A stretch of DNA of 64,000 nt from Juglans regia. Its lineage: Eukaryota; Streptophyta; Magnoliopsida; Fagales; Juglandaceae. Every line of letters begins with the position of its first letter. Position 1 is the first letter of the stretch. The stretch covers positions 33,563,866 to 33,627,865 of the forward strand of contig NC_049907.1 in assembly GCF_001411555.2 (NCBI RefSeq). The letters are read 5' to 3'. Below, one piece after another: positions 1 through 11,966 of this stretch. The notes beneath the pieces were generated by a model. That model ran no database searches. It had not been told where the DNA came from and was given only the letters and a program-made list of their open reading frames with translations. The translations under genes were made by a program, and so were the position numbers.

Positions 1-820
1 ACATTCCCTTAAAACCTTCATTCTTGGGCCCATTTGGAACACTCACACTAGCTTGCTGAGAAGGTCTTTCAGATTTCTTCATCTTACAGGAGTTGCTACT
101 ATTACCCTTGAAGAACTTCTTCTTCTCTTTATTAACAGTTACCATGAAAGCAGCATGAGACTTGGCCTTTTTCATCATCTCCTCTTCTTGAGTTACAATA
201 GCAGTAATTTCACTCAAGCTCCATTCATCTTTCTGAGCATTATAAGTGGTCTTGAGTGCATCAAACTGAGGTGACAAAGATTCAAGCACTTGCCATACAA
301 GAAAGCTATCTGCTAACTCAACTTTCATTCCTTTGAACTTGTTAAAGAAATGAGTAAGTTTCATGATATGCTCTCGGACTCCACTAACCCCATTATAGGT
401 TGTGGTAGTAAGAAGTTTATTCAGAGTTCCCTTTTCTGTCTTATCAAACTTAGTAAATTTCTTCCCAACGACATCAAGATATTCTTTAGCACTATCTGTA
501 TCAGTTATGCTCTACCTGATAGACTTGTCAATAGTATACATCATAATCATGAGACAAGTCCTATTAGAATGCACCCACTGCTCATAATGAGTCTTTTCAG
601 CTGCATAACTTTCACTAGTGGGTTCAAAAGGCATATCGACCCTCAAATTCAAACCCAAATTCATGATAGCCAAATTAATAGTGAGAGACTCATACCAATC
701 CTCATAATTGGTTCTCGTTAGACTCTTGATGGCAGACAAAGAGAGAGTCAGAGCCGCATTGCCATAAGCTGAGGAGAATATAACAAAATTTATTATGCAT
801 GTGGAAGAATAAACATGCAC
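1..820 (-). pseudogene. Copia gag polyprotein (UBN2-type), interrupted and incomplete
   Basis: Gag packages the element RNA into cytoplasmic virus-like particles. The frame starts at 820 and shows the typical plant Copia gag blocks: LTRTNYEDWYESL near the N-terminus, then EKGTLNKLLTTTTYNG, VREHIMKLTHFFNKFKGMKV and DALKTTYNAQKDEWSLSE, followed by a lysine-rich stretch. One in-frame TAG (near 513) replaces the glutamine or arginine normally found after KSIR, so the protein is not made in one piece. No zinc knuckle is reached before the window ends. The match to the Copia UBN2 gag family is from memory of the conserved blocks and is secure. Whether pol is intact cannot be seen. Confidence 0.85.
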
Positions 821-1645
821 CCATAAATGTCTCCTTTAGGAAATCTTATATCCATGCTAGAGTCTTATTCAAAATAGATGTGTATGCACTATGCTAAAGT
901 CCAAGATACATAAAAGGCTCTTACGCATGATAAAACAAAAATAATTAAATACAAGAACTTAAAATGACCTGCTACCGAGAGGATAGGACTAGGCCACCAA
1001 GTGTCAAGCACTTCACTATTATCTTTATCGTCTTAAGCATCCTATCAACTAATGGTTTGCCAATGGGGCAAATTCACTATTCATATGGATCTTAGTATAG
1101 GGTCATTAAGCAGAAGTAGGATCAATATAACAATTCCGATAATTTATCATGACTAATCCCATGAGAAGAGGGTACATAGCCACTCCAAACCATCAGTATT
1201 ACAACAAAATGACATAACCCTTCAAAAGAGTATCTCCACATAAGATTCTTTATTGCCACAATAAAATTATAAAATAACACAACAGATAATTTTGAGGCAC
1301 GCATAGAAATGTAAGTGCGCTATTTTATAATTCGACAATAAAATTATAAACATTTGTGAGGGTTGTTAGACTTAGACTCCTATTACATTTCTATCGTCAC
1401 GACAATAAAATAGCACAACAGATATATAACAAAAATATCCTCTCTCTCTCTCTCTCTCTCTGATACCAACGGTTTGCTTAAATGTCTTGATGTCCAATGA
1501 AAAAAAGGAGTCATAGATTTGACCAACATCTCATGAAGTTCTTTATTATACGGTTTGCAGAAACCAGAAGAGATGAAACCCACCAAAAATCTTGCTACAG
1601 TGAACAAAAAGGTAAAATAATACAACCATGAAAATAAGGAAGATG
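821..1645 (-). other. Copia leader, no coding sequence seen
   Basis: This stretch lies between the primer site and gag. It contains a (TC)10 microsatellite at 1441-1461 and AT-rich low-complexity sequence. The open frames here are short and lack recognisable protein similarity. Confidence 0.5.
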
Positions 1646-1657
1646 GCTTTGACACCA
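1646..1657 (-). other. Copia primer-binding site
   Basis: On the minus strand this reads TGGTGTCAAAGC and starts three bases inside the LTR end. It is close to the initiator-Met-tRNA primer site of plant Copia elements (TGGTATCAGAGC). A second similar motif, TTGGTATCAGAGAG, lies at 1452-1470 inside the leader and may be a decayed duplicate. Confidence 0.55.
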
Positions 1658-1659
1658 AC

Positions 1660-2041
1660 TGTTAGAATCAAAACATATGATAATTTCTTCCCATATGCAA
1701 AGCATGTGTTCAATAAAACTGAGAGTTCATACCTCCAATAACTTGTCATATATTTTCCATAGAGCTTTAGAGTTCCTGTAAAGGAGGAAAATTTCCAGTT
1801 ATGGAGAGAATTACTCTATACCCCTCTTTGTCTGATTTTTGTTCTTGCCCCTAAGAGAGAGAAGAGGAAGAGCAAAAAACCTATATAGAACTCAATGAGC
1901 TAGTTCTATTTTTAAAGTAGGGGTGAGAGTAGGGGCCTCCATATGTGTTTATTAAAATGGCCCATTCCATTATGGGCCCAATGACTAAATGTTAATGCTA
2001 GTCCACTATTTACAAAAAAAGAAAAAAAAAAAAATACAACA
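1660..2041 (-). repeat. Copia 5' LTR
   Basis: On the plus strand this 382-bp segment begins TGTTAGAATC and ends TACAACA, the usual TG...CA ends, and a Copia-style primer site lies directly inside it. A TATATAG element near 1882 lies correctly for transcription on the minus strand. The outer end holds an A-rich run (about 2014-2036), so that boundary could be off by a few bases. The partner LTR is outside the window. Confidence 0.6.
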
Positions 2042-2080
2042 TTCATAACTCTAGGGTATGCCATAGTGCCAGACATTCAC

Positions 2081-4240
2081 CTAGTGCAGATAGTTAATTC
2101 TAGTGCCTCCCCTAGCCATTATCACCCTTTTTGTGTGCCCTCTTTGGTCAGAATTGTTAAGTAAAATACTTAACCCTTCTGCACATATAATGAACAAATA
2201 AGGCGAGAGAGGATCTCCCTGTCTTAATCCTCGAGATGGATAATACTGCTTTCTAAGTCTGCCATTGATGAGAACAGAGTAAGACACCAAGGTGACACAT
2301 TTCATGATCAATTCTGTCCATTTATCACAGAAACCCATCTTCTTCTTCATTTCCTCCAAGAATCTTCACTCTAACCTGTCATACGCCTTATACATGTCCA
2401 ACTTAATTCCCATGCTTCCATTTTTGCCCCTTTGTCTTGATTTGATTGAATGCAATGCTTCATACGCCACCATTATGTGTCTGTTATCAGCCTTCTTGGT
2501 ATGAAGGCACTTTGTGTGGGAGATATAATGACTAAGAGGATCTTCTTAAGTCTGTTAGCTAACATTTTTTATGTAATTTTGTACAACACTTTATAGAGGC
2601 TTATAGGCCTATATTCACTTACAGTTTTAGGGGTCTTGACTTTGGGAATAAGAGTAATAAAAGTATAATTCAAAGAGGGATTAAAAGAGTTACCATTGAG
2701 GAATGAAATAATTGCTTCACACACCTTATCACCTACTATACTCCAATGAGTTTGGTAGAAACAAGCCCCAAAGACATCTGGGCCAGGTGACTTCAAATGT
2801 GCCATCTGCTTGATTGCTTCTTCCTTCCACTTCACCTCTTGTAAAACACCTGATTAAAGCCTCATTCATCTCATCTGTAACTCTTGGCTCCACCTCCCTC
2901 AAGCAGCTTTCAATGTCTTCTGATGAAGGCCTTTAGAAGTAAACAATTTCTCAAAGTAACAGTTGAAAGCCCTTTCAACTTCATCTCTACTTGTACGGCT
3001 TCTGTTGTTTGCATTGAAAACCTGCTTAATAGTGTTCCTTTTTCTTCTTTGACTAGGACATGTGTGAAAATATTTTGTATTTCTATCCCCAAGCTTGTAC
3101 CATTCTCTCTTGACCCTCTCCAATCTAATTCCTCTTGCTTTAATAACATTCCCACTTCTCTTTGTATCCTGCTAATCTCCTCTGCATTGTGTCTACCCTC
3201 ATCTACTAGCATTAATCATAGAGATTCTGTCTTTTCTTTTATCTCTGCTAGATTCCCACTTTTATTATTTATGCTCCATTTTGACAGGCCCTTATTAAAT
3301 CTTCTCATAAGTGATTGTATCTTAAAAGGGTCTCTCTCAACTGTTTCTTTCACCCATTCCTCCCTTATCACTTTCTCACACTCTTCTTCAATGCCCCAAC
3401 TTCTTCATACTTGTAGCCCCTTCTCCTACATGTGTTGTTGTTCTTTGATGATTCCTTGAAGTAAGATGGGCCTGTGATTTGAACTGCTTGCTACCAACAC
3501 CTCCACCCATGCCTCCTTGGGATTCTCAACCCAAGTCCATTAGCAGCAGCCCTATCAAGCCTTTCTTTTGTGAATGTTTCATCCACATGTCTATTGCTCC
3601 ATGTAAATTTGTCTCCCCTTCACCCCAAATCATGTAAACCCCATCTCTAATGCATCTCTGAACTACTCCATCTGTCTTTCCAACCTAAGTTTGCCTCCCA
3701 CTTTTTCATCATTTGTTACAATCTCATTAAAATACCTGATAACACACCATGCTTGACGATTAGTTGGTTTTAGGGATGCCAACAACTTCCAAGCCTCCTA
3801 TCTCATACTAGTCTCTGGTTCTCCCCATAAAAGCCTATTAGTAACCACATTTTTGTCCCTTTCTTAGTAATCCATGCACTAATATGCCTTTGAGAATAAT
3901 TCAGAACTTCTAAATTAAAATACCACTCCACCCTAGTGCCAAACCGCCCCATCTTCCTATAGGATTAACCACAAAGGACCCATCAAGGCTCAATCTTCTT
4001 TCCAGCTTCTCTACTTTTCTAGCAATCATCTTTGTTTCCATAACAAACACTACATTGGTTTTCTTTTTCTTTACTGGGGAGCAAAGGTCTTGAACTATCC
4101 GAGGGTTCCCAAGCTCTCGACAGTTCCAACTTGAGATTTTCATTGCAATTGGCAAGTCTGTTTTCTAGCCATTGCCAATTCATTGCCACATAAACTTTCA
4201 ACCCTTCACAGTCATATCTACCCTTCTTAGTGGCCTTTTG
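2081..4240 (-). pseudogene. L1-type LINE ORF2 remnant (endonuclease plus reverse transcriptase)
   Basis: LINE ORF2 nicks target DNA and copies the element RNA in place. On the minus strand the apurinic-type endonuclease start is at 4155-3910 (SSWNCRELGNPR, then METK). It is followed by a region around 3212-2899 (REWYKLGDRNTKYFH, DEVERAFNCYFEKLF) and reverse transcriptase blocks at 2835-2569 (LKSPGPDVFG, LIPKVKTPKTVSEYRPISL) and 2359-2081 (GLRQGDPLSPYLFIICAEGL). The frame is broken many times. Homology stops near 2081, just before the expected FADD catalytic box, where a Copia LTR begins. Its N-terminal part continues at 8031-8160 beyond an inserted solo LTR. It is certainly non-functional. 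Confidence 0.85.
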
Positions 4241-7200
4241 TGATAACCCAAAACATGATTAGATTACATCCGTGTTTATTTTGTTGCCTTAGTATTATTC
4301 TAGGGTCATGAGAATATGTGTAGTTGGATTAAGGTCTTGGATTTGTAGATAGCAACGCAAGCCCAAGAGAAGGCCAACTAAGCCCATGTATATTTCGGCT
4401 ACCATAAGAAACCCAAGCCCAAAAACCCTAGTAACGTTTGGCCCAAGACCAAAAGGCTTTGCTACAAGTGCCATGTGTCATGCATGCATAGCACTATGTA
4501 CCTAGATGTGATAGTGGGCTAGCGGAGATAGAGAGAGAAGTGTTTGGGAAGCCAAAGGAGGGCATGCATGCCATTCCTAGCTTGGATGCCACATGTCATG
4601 CATGGAAGAGACCTTCTAGAAGAAAGGAAGAGGAAAGGACCTAGAGAAGGCCAAGGGACTTTTGGTCAACTCACCCACACGCCTACACCATGCCACTTAG
4701 CGTGAGTTTGAAGTCCCAAGATGGATTTACATAGGGAAGTAACACCTTGGGAAGACCAAGGGGATTTTCAAGAGGGATTTGCATGGGGAAGCCCAATGGA
4801 CAAAAAAGAGTGGTCGGTTTCCATACCACATGCCCATCCAAGGGATTATCTTCAGATATTGCCACTTGTCCAACATGCAAGGACCTTTTAGAAGGAATGT
4901 GAAGATACAACCACGCAAAATGACTAACCTACCCTTACTTTGTCACCTTAGCGCTACAAAGAGGTTCTTGGAAAGTGAAAATTCACCTAGGGAAGAGGCA
5001 TTGGAAGATGAAGGATCACATGGGAATTGGGAAAAGAGATTGATGGCTAGGGAAAGGCACACGCCTATGCCATGTGTCGCACATGCAAAGCCTCATTTTT
5101 GGGATATGAAGAAACATAGAGAGTGATTTACATTTGTACCCTAAGATGCATTGTGTCTAGACAAAACAAAAGGGGCATAGAAGACAAAACTTTTGGCTAG
5201 GGCCAAGGGCCACACGCCTAAGAGATATTTCCACCTTCCCAAGGCTATCCAAGGGTGTGAAAGGGGAAGAGACATTCAACTAGAGGGGGGAGAAGAGATG
5301 ACACTTGTCTTTCATGCATTGGACCACAAGCAACCAATGAGGGCTTGAGAGGAATTCTATAAAAGGGGAAGAGAGACACATGCCCAATGATTCTTCTTCC
5401 CTTGCCATTTTCAAAATTTGCTTATGCTATCCATCCTCCATACCACTTTACACCAAAACTGGAAGATTTCTCACCTTTCACTCACTTTCCATCCATCCAA
5501 ACAAGAGAGGCTACTCTTGTCTATGCTCAAGAGAGGGTCACAACACTAGCAAGAAGGATGCTACGGTGAGGATCTCTTACTTTCTATTTTCTTCACATCA
5601 CTCATGCCTAGCTCAAAGAGATGATGAATCTCCAAAGAGTTCTAGATTTTTGGTACACATACACACTAGTTCAAGGTTGTTTCATCTTGAAATAACCTAG
5701 AGTTTTTGAGAAAAGAGAGGAAGCCGAGATCTTGAGGACTTAGAACCTCCACACGTTCGACCACGCACATGAACCACACACACGTTCAAGATCCAACCAA
5801 GAGTCACGGATTTTGAAGGGTTTTCATGTCAGGAAACCCTAAAATTGAATGGTCTTGGAATTTCCATGAGCAAGAGACAACCCGAAATCACACACACTCA
5901 TGCACGCGGATTAGGGTTTTTGAAGCCCTTGTTCTAATGGTTTGCACATCCCATTTACAGCTTGCTATATGTTTTCTCAAAAGATTTTTGTAAGTATACA
6001 CTCAACTTAGTTGGCTAACATATGTATATACTTGTGTAAATCATTGTTATTCTCATTTTTGAATGTTAATCTATGTTTTTGCTTAGTTGAATATATTGCT
6101 TTGACTTGTATAAGATCATGAGATAATGTTATATGTTTTGGATCTATGATGAAAGTGCCATGAATCACATGCTTATGTTTCGGTTTTGCTTGATGTTGTG
6201 TTGATGTTTCTCACATCATGAAGTTTCGGCTATTGTAGTGTTGTATCTTTTGAATTCCTATGATGTTGCCATGATTTCATGTTCATTCCATCCATGCCAT
6301 GACTATTGTTTATTGTGCTTCAAGTATGGAACATGTTTAAGTGAATATTTTCTATGTTACATACCTTTGAAGTTTCGACCAAGACATATTTGTTCATGTT
6401 CATGAAATTGTTTTGATGTCTCACATGTCCCATGTTATTATGCTATGATTTGAGTATGTTATGTTTAATGAGTTCATGCACGACATCTCACGTGTCACAT
6501 GTCTAGTATGAGAAGGATCACGTCTTAAGTCTCATGTCACATGCATTTGGGTAAAAGATTTTTCAAAGAGAAAGAGAAAAGTGTCTAACGTGTTTTATCT
6601 TGACTCCAAATGCTAGGATGAGAGAATGTCCTTGTGGAGCTTCTCTATCTACTTTGGAGTATTTAAGAATAGAGTGGTAACTCCTAGGTCGACAAAGAAC
6701 CGTCGGCGTGCTTCAAATGGATATTTTTATAAAGGATGCCGAAGGGAAGTAGCACCTAATGCTAGTGGGTAACATGACTAGGGTAAATAACTCGACGAAG
6801 TACTGTCGTATTATCATCATATGAATATGAATAAGACGTAGTCACCATGGTGTACAAACCGTTGGTGGTACAGTAACTAGCAGAAACACGCGGTGCATAG
6901 GGGAGTCGTTATGTGTCCACATGTGTTATAAGAACAAGGCAATGAGCCTACATGATATGGATCATGTGATATGATATGTTAGAATCACTTGATTAACAAG
7001 ATATGAAATGATGACAAAGAATGTTTTTTCACGAAGTCAAAGAATATGTTACATGTCTTTTGAAAAAGGTCAAGTGCATAAGTCAAGTGCATAAGTTAAG
7101 TTTTTGGGTCACGTCATGTGTCAAGTACATGTTCATGCATACATTCCACAGTTTGCCACTTGTATGCTTATGTTAATCATTGTATGTTGTGTGCTTACTT

Positions 7201-8030
7201 GTTGAGATTTCTCGAACTCTCATTGTGGTAGTTTCTACTACCATTCCCCATTCGGAATGATAGAAGTTGTGACAGGTACCCCAGACTTCATAGAATCATG
7301 AACCTGGATGGCTCCATGATAGAGGATGAGTATACCGTGAAGACTCATCATGAATTTACTGCAGATGTTTCAAAGTACATAGCCCCACTTCTCATGGAGA
7401 TTTTAGCTAGCATTAGAGAGACCGAGATTGTTGCTATAGTTACCAACCCAACGAAAAACATAAGATTTTGGTGGAACATAGATTAGTTGTCAACTTTCCT
7501 TAAGCAAGCCTCTGAGACTACGACTGAAGCAAAAGAAATAGTAAAGGACTTGGAACTTTTGGCACTTGAGCTTTAGAAATCACATGGGGTCTTTTGGTGT
7601 TTGACTCCAAATAGAGCCATAGTAATGAAGAGAGTGGGAACCTAAAATACTTTGTGGTGAAAAGACATGATTGGAGGTTTACTTTTGAGAGACATGACAT
7701 GAGGTTTACTTTTGTGGAAACAAGTTATTTTTTATGGTCCCGTGTTTTGGAAAAATGAACATAACCATCTTTTGGGCGCTTTTGAAATGAAATCTTTTGA
7801 TGATGACAATGTTTGGGTTATGCATAATTTTAAGGTACCATGTGCTAAGGCGCTTTAGGCGTTGCCTTGTTTCAAACGAGCCATATATATTTCATTGCAT
7901 TACTTATTGCATACTGCTAGTATATCTAGGAGCATTGCATATTATCTGTCATGGGGTATGTAGACATGTGTTACATGTCTCAGCATTTCAGTATCCGTCC
8001 AATCCCAAGCGGGGGTTGGGGCGCCACACA
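4241..8030. mobile_element. Large solo LTR, Ty3/Gypsy chromovirus-like (Tekay/Del type)
   Basis: The 3.8-kb block begins TGATAACCC and ends GGGGCGCCACACA, a form common at chromovirus LTR ends. It interrupts the minus-strand LINE, whose protein-level similarity resumes on the far side. Flanking five-mers are TTTTG (4236-4240) and TTTTC (8031-8035), a target-site duplication with one mismatch. No gag or pol similarity and no second copy of the LTR start were seen inside. A segment near 7190-7290 (a GTGCTTACTTGTTGAG motif, then ACAGGTACCCC) resembles the transcript-end region of long chromovirus LTRs and is echoed near 33740. Open frames inside (for example 7298-7486) look random. The lineage is an inference and the boundaries are moderately supported. 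Confidence 0.55.
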
Positions 8031-8160
8031 TTTTCCTTTAAATTACCATCAATTCCATCAGTCACTCCTCTTTTAGCAGGAATACAACAAATTGATGGTT
8101 CAGACTCCTTACCTTTGGCTCAAGCTCTCCTCTTCCATGCTCCATCATACTGAGTCTATC
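8031..8160 (-). pseudogene. LINE N-terminal piece, separated by the solo LTR
   Basis: On the minus strand this piece reads AKGKESEPSICCIPAKRG and DGIDGNLKE. Across the inserted LTR it joins in frame to KATKKGRYDCEGLK at 4240-4200. It corresponds to the lysine-rich linker that precedes the endonuclease in plant L1 elements. Similarity fades upstream of about 8160. Confidence 0.5.
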
Positions 8161-9086
8161 CTCTTGCCTCTTTGTCACTTTTTCACATTATTTTCTACAT
8201 GGGCCTAAAACTGAAGGGTCTTAAACAATAACTATGGTACCAATTTGAAATCTCTATTTCATCCCAAAACCATACATCAAGCTGATTCAGGTTCCAAACT
8301 TGATCCATCCTCAAACCCCCAAGATTTAGCCTATACTATTATGACATAAAGTTAAGACTTCATTCATCCTTGTCTAAAAGCTTCTTAATATCTAATATCA
8401 ATTGCAAAACAAGCTCTATATAATTATAGCAGAGAGCTAGAGGATAAATCATGTACATAATTAACTAGCAATACTTACATTATCATAGCTAGATAAACAA
8501 ACTTATTAGCTAGATAGTTGTCTTGCTTTCTAGGTACACATGCATGTTATAGATCAGAAAATTCTGTCATTCCAATTAGTTCGATTATTGCTTAGCTTCC
8601 CGAACCATATCGACGGGCTTCCACTTCCACCTTACGGTACTGATTTTATTCAAAATGCCAAAAAATGTCTTTTTCGTTCAAAATATAAGGCCTTCTAAGA
8701 TGATAAATGATGATATTCCCAGTTTCCACATTTTTCCAAGAAAAATCTATAAAACAGAGTAGAATGTGGGATGTATTATACTATTTCGTAACTTTTGCAT
8801 AACTATCTAATAAATATTGTTTTTCGTTTAAATTGACATTTTTTTAGTTTTAAAAAATTATATTTAATTGAGAAATATTTTAATCACAAAAAATTTCACA
8901 AAAATATAAATATAAATTGACGTAATTTAATGTGATACGATGTTAAATTATAAAGCTAATATAAACTATGCAATATTAGTAAACGGATAATTTCTCACAC
9001 TAGAAAAGGGGCCGTATCACTTAGAGCTCTAGGGGTTAGGAAAAGGTAAATAAAGTTACTTTTTTAATATTATTTGCAAGGTAGAT
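8161..9086. other. No gene recognised
   Basis: AT-rich sequence without an open frame of recognisable family. Part may be the decayed 5' end of the LINE. No promoter or RNA gene could be supported. Confidence 0.4.
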
Positions 9087-9109
9087 TGTCACTACAAGAG
9101 AAGAGGTTC

Positions 9110-9500
9110 CAAAAAACTGTAATTTTGTCTCAAAATATGTTTTGGGATGAAAAAAATGTCTCAAGGTCATTCCAATATCAATGTCCCAAAATATTTTTTG
9201 AGATAAAAAATCTTAATTTTGTTCTAAAAAATATCTTTTGGGATGAAATTGAGCAAAACTTTAAATAGTGTTTGAACTCAAAATATATTCTGGTCAAACG
9301 GTAAAATGATTATGTTTGACTTGAATTATATGTTCAAAAGCATACTTAGTGGGTGGTCGACGGAAATAAATTCGTTCAAACAGTTTACGATTATTGTTCG
9401 AACGTTTATTACAGATTACGTTCGAATGTTCTCTATCACTCTTTGAATGGTTTGACTACTTTCGTTCGAACATTTTTTTGGTTGTTCGAACAGTAAGTAC
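9110..9500. repeat. CACTA-1 subterminal repeats, left end
   Basis: Two motif sets occur. TTTTGGGATGAAA-like copies lie at about 9137, 9198 and 9236, and GTTCGAAC-like copies lie between about 9370 and 9500. They mirror the TTTGGGACGAA and GTTCGAACG sets of CACTA-2. Such subterminal repeats are the usual binding sites for the TNPA-type accessory protein. Confidence 0.6.
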
Positions 9501-10252
9501 TTGATTTTATCCAATAATGAAAAACCAAATACACATGCATAACATCTTCAAAAGTACATTACAATTGGTTCAACACACATAAAAGTAGTCTCATAAGTAC
9601 AAACAAAATAAATAAAACAATACTATTGTTCATCATACAAAAATAGATATAAAATCTATAAGTATAATGTAAATCAATTGTTAGGAGGTCTGAATTGTTG
9701 CATAAGCATCTGCATTTGGAGTTTCATCTCTCTCTTGAACTCCTATTGTTGTTGTTCTTGTTGTTTCATTTGCATCTCCATGTCTGCTTGTTGCACCAAT
9801 TGAGCCTCTAACTAATGTTGTCTTATCCTCAATTCCTCGATCTCAGACCTTGCTTCCTCTAATGCTCTAGAGTTGTTGGAGGCATTATTGGACGATGTGG
9901 AAGAGCTAGAAGGCTTGACATAGCGATCCAAATTCCTAAAATATCCTGAACGTGGACTCATAATTTTTGAACAAATTTCAACATCACTTGTTGACAAATT
10001 TTGATATGACAAAGATTCAGCACGTAGGGCAACTATTTTTTTCTGTACATAAGACAAAGAATTAATATTGCCACAAATATTCAAATATGTTTAATGAAAA
10101 CAGATAATAATACTTACATAATTTCTCGGATGTTGGGATGAGTCCACTTTCCATTACGATCAGTATGTGATGCAGTTTATAATTTTGTCAGATCGTAGTT
10201 GGTATCTGACTCTTGCTACAAGATACATATTTTATAGATATAAAGCCATTAT

Positions 10253-11950
10253 TGTTAGGATAAAAATAAATCTGTAAGTGCACATAATCATAACAAGTAA
10301 TAAAGTGTTTTAAAGAAAACAGATGTCGAACCCACATGAAATAATTATGCTATTGAGTATTGAAATTGACTAAATTAATTACTATTTAGAAAACCAAAAT
10401 TTGAAGAATGAATTATCTAAATTAAACTATAGCCAAAAGCATTAAAATTAAGATTTTTAAAGATAATTAGAATAGATTTAGAGCGTTGATTTCACTTAAC
10501 AAATCACACACAATTTATTCTTCCTCATCATAGAATTCCAATTATCCCAAGTTGATAATAAAAATCCCTTAGCTATTCAATATTTTCTCTCGAATAATAC
10601 AAAAAATATCTCCAACTAATAACTTCATATCTCTATGTGAATTTAACTAATTGAAGACTCATTAAGTTCTTTGAATTTTTCTTAAAAATCACACTAGTCG
10701 CAGTAAAGTATATCTACTTTCGTTCAACTAATGGTGCTTAGTCCTAAAACTTTAATCACAAATCACCATCACAAATCACCTCTCGGTCTCACTGTGATTC
10801 AATAGATCGAACAATAGCTAGCTAGAAAATTACAAGCGTTAAAAACAAAGAATAAACACTCAATCATGGAAATATTGAAAATAAAATAACTTGTAATATA
10901 AATTATGCGTTCAATGCCATGCTACATAAAAGTTCTAGAAAATAAAATTAGTTCATAATGAAATTAAAAAGAAAAACAATCAAACTAGTATTCTTCATTG
11001 GAGTTAGTTGATGAAGCATGCAACTCTCGCCTTTGCTCCCCCAGATCTGCCTCCTTGAAAGAAATTCAAATAATAAACTTTGAATTATTGAAACCTAAAC
11101 TTAGACTCTCTAAACAACTCAAAAAAAAAAAAAAAACTCTCATATTCATCCCACAAGACGAGATTAAATAGATGTTAAAACTCAAATCTGGAAACAAGAT
11201 AAATGCGACTAAATCTAGCTTGCAAATCTGGAAAATAGTTTCTAAAGATGAATGGTAATGTAAAAGGAATTATCCCAAGAATAATGGAATTATCTAAAAT
11301 GGAAGATTTTGTAATAAACGGCTTGATTTACAGAGTTCGGGAGAATTTGATCGCCGACAGATTGATTGTGGAACTCAGATTTGGTGGTTAGCAGCAGATT
11401 GATCTCGGTCAGGAGGAATTATCCCACTGGGTAGATGTCGTGTGCACTGAATATAATTGGTCTCCTCGCCTATTGAGTGGAGAGACTCCTGATTAGGATG
11501 ATAGAACCATTTCGCCAACCTACTGAGTGCTGCTCGCCCTTTTGTCTCGTTGTTGTCCAAGATGTTGTTTAGGTTGGTCTTTTGAGTTGGTGTCCAAGAG
11601 CGTTGTCGCCAAGTTTTTGAGCCTTCTGGTTGCAAGTCTCCTCGCCTACCAAGAGGTAGGTCTTTTCGCCTTTGGGTGAGAGAAATATCTTTGCTACCCA
11701 CAGGACAAGGCTCCTCACCCAAATCTCATTGGCTCTCTTCAGATCTCGCTGCCTCTCATCGGTCTGGATCCGTAGTCTTTTCTTTTGTACCAAAATGCTC
11801 TCCTTTTGCATTAAATCTTCTCATTCCTTAAAATCCAAAAAAATAAACAAAAATATATAGAAATAAAATAAAGTCAATAGTATTGAAAGGAAAATGACAT
11901 TTTTCATAAATAAAAGAGTGATAAAAATCATAGAAAAATAATACTTATCA
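10253..11950 (-). repeat. Athila 3' LTR, full length (1698 bp)
   Basis: On the minus strand it starts TGATAAGTATTATTTT, typical of Athila LTRs, and ends TATCCTAACA. The first 320 bp or so (about 11950-11634) are closely similar to 16775-16450, which defines the LTR pair. Confidence 0.75.
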
Positions 11951-11966
11951 AATACCCCCAAACTTA
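11951..11966 (-). other. Polypurine tract of the Athila element
   Basis: On the minus strand this reads AAGTTTGGGGGTATT and lies directly upstream of the LTR start, as expected for plus-strand priming. A second GTTTGGGGGTG motif lies at about 12640-12650 on the same strand. Confidence 0.7.

Larger units (their letters stand above)
1..2041 (-). mobile_element. Ty1/Copia LTR retrotransposon, 5' part (runs off the window)
   Basis: Read on the minus strand the order is LTR (2041 to 1660), primer-binding site, about 0.8 kb of leader, then gag running off position 1. The LTR has TG...CA ends and a TATATAG box near 1882. Pol and the other LTR must lie outside the window, so the target-site duplication cannot be checked here. 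The outer LTR end sits against the decayed 3' end of a LINE, which suggests insertion into it. Family assignment rests on the gag protein. Confidence 0.8.

Noticed and set aside
1441..1461. (TC)10 tract as a regulatory element
   Set aside because: A plain microsatellite inside a Copia leader. Similar tracts at 22051, 46957, 58568 and 61323 were likewise treated as simple repeats.
4779..5126. 115-codon plus-strand frame
   Set aside because: Inside the solo LTR, no recognisable family, and overlapping minus-strand frames of similar length.
7298..7486. 62-codon plus-strand frame near the LTR transcript-end region
   Set aside because: Short, no family match, and inside LTR sequence.
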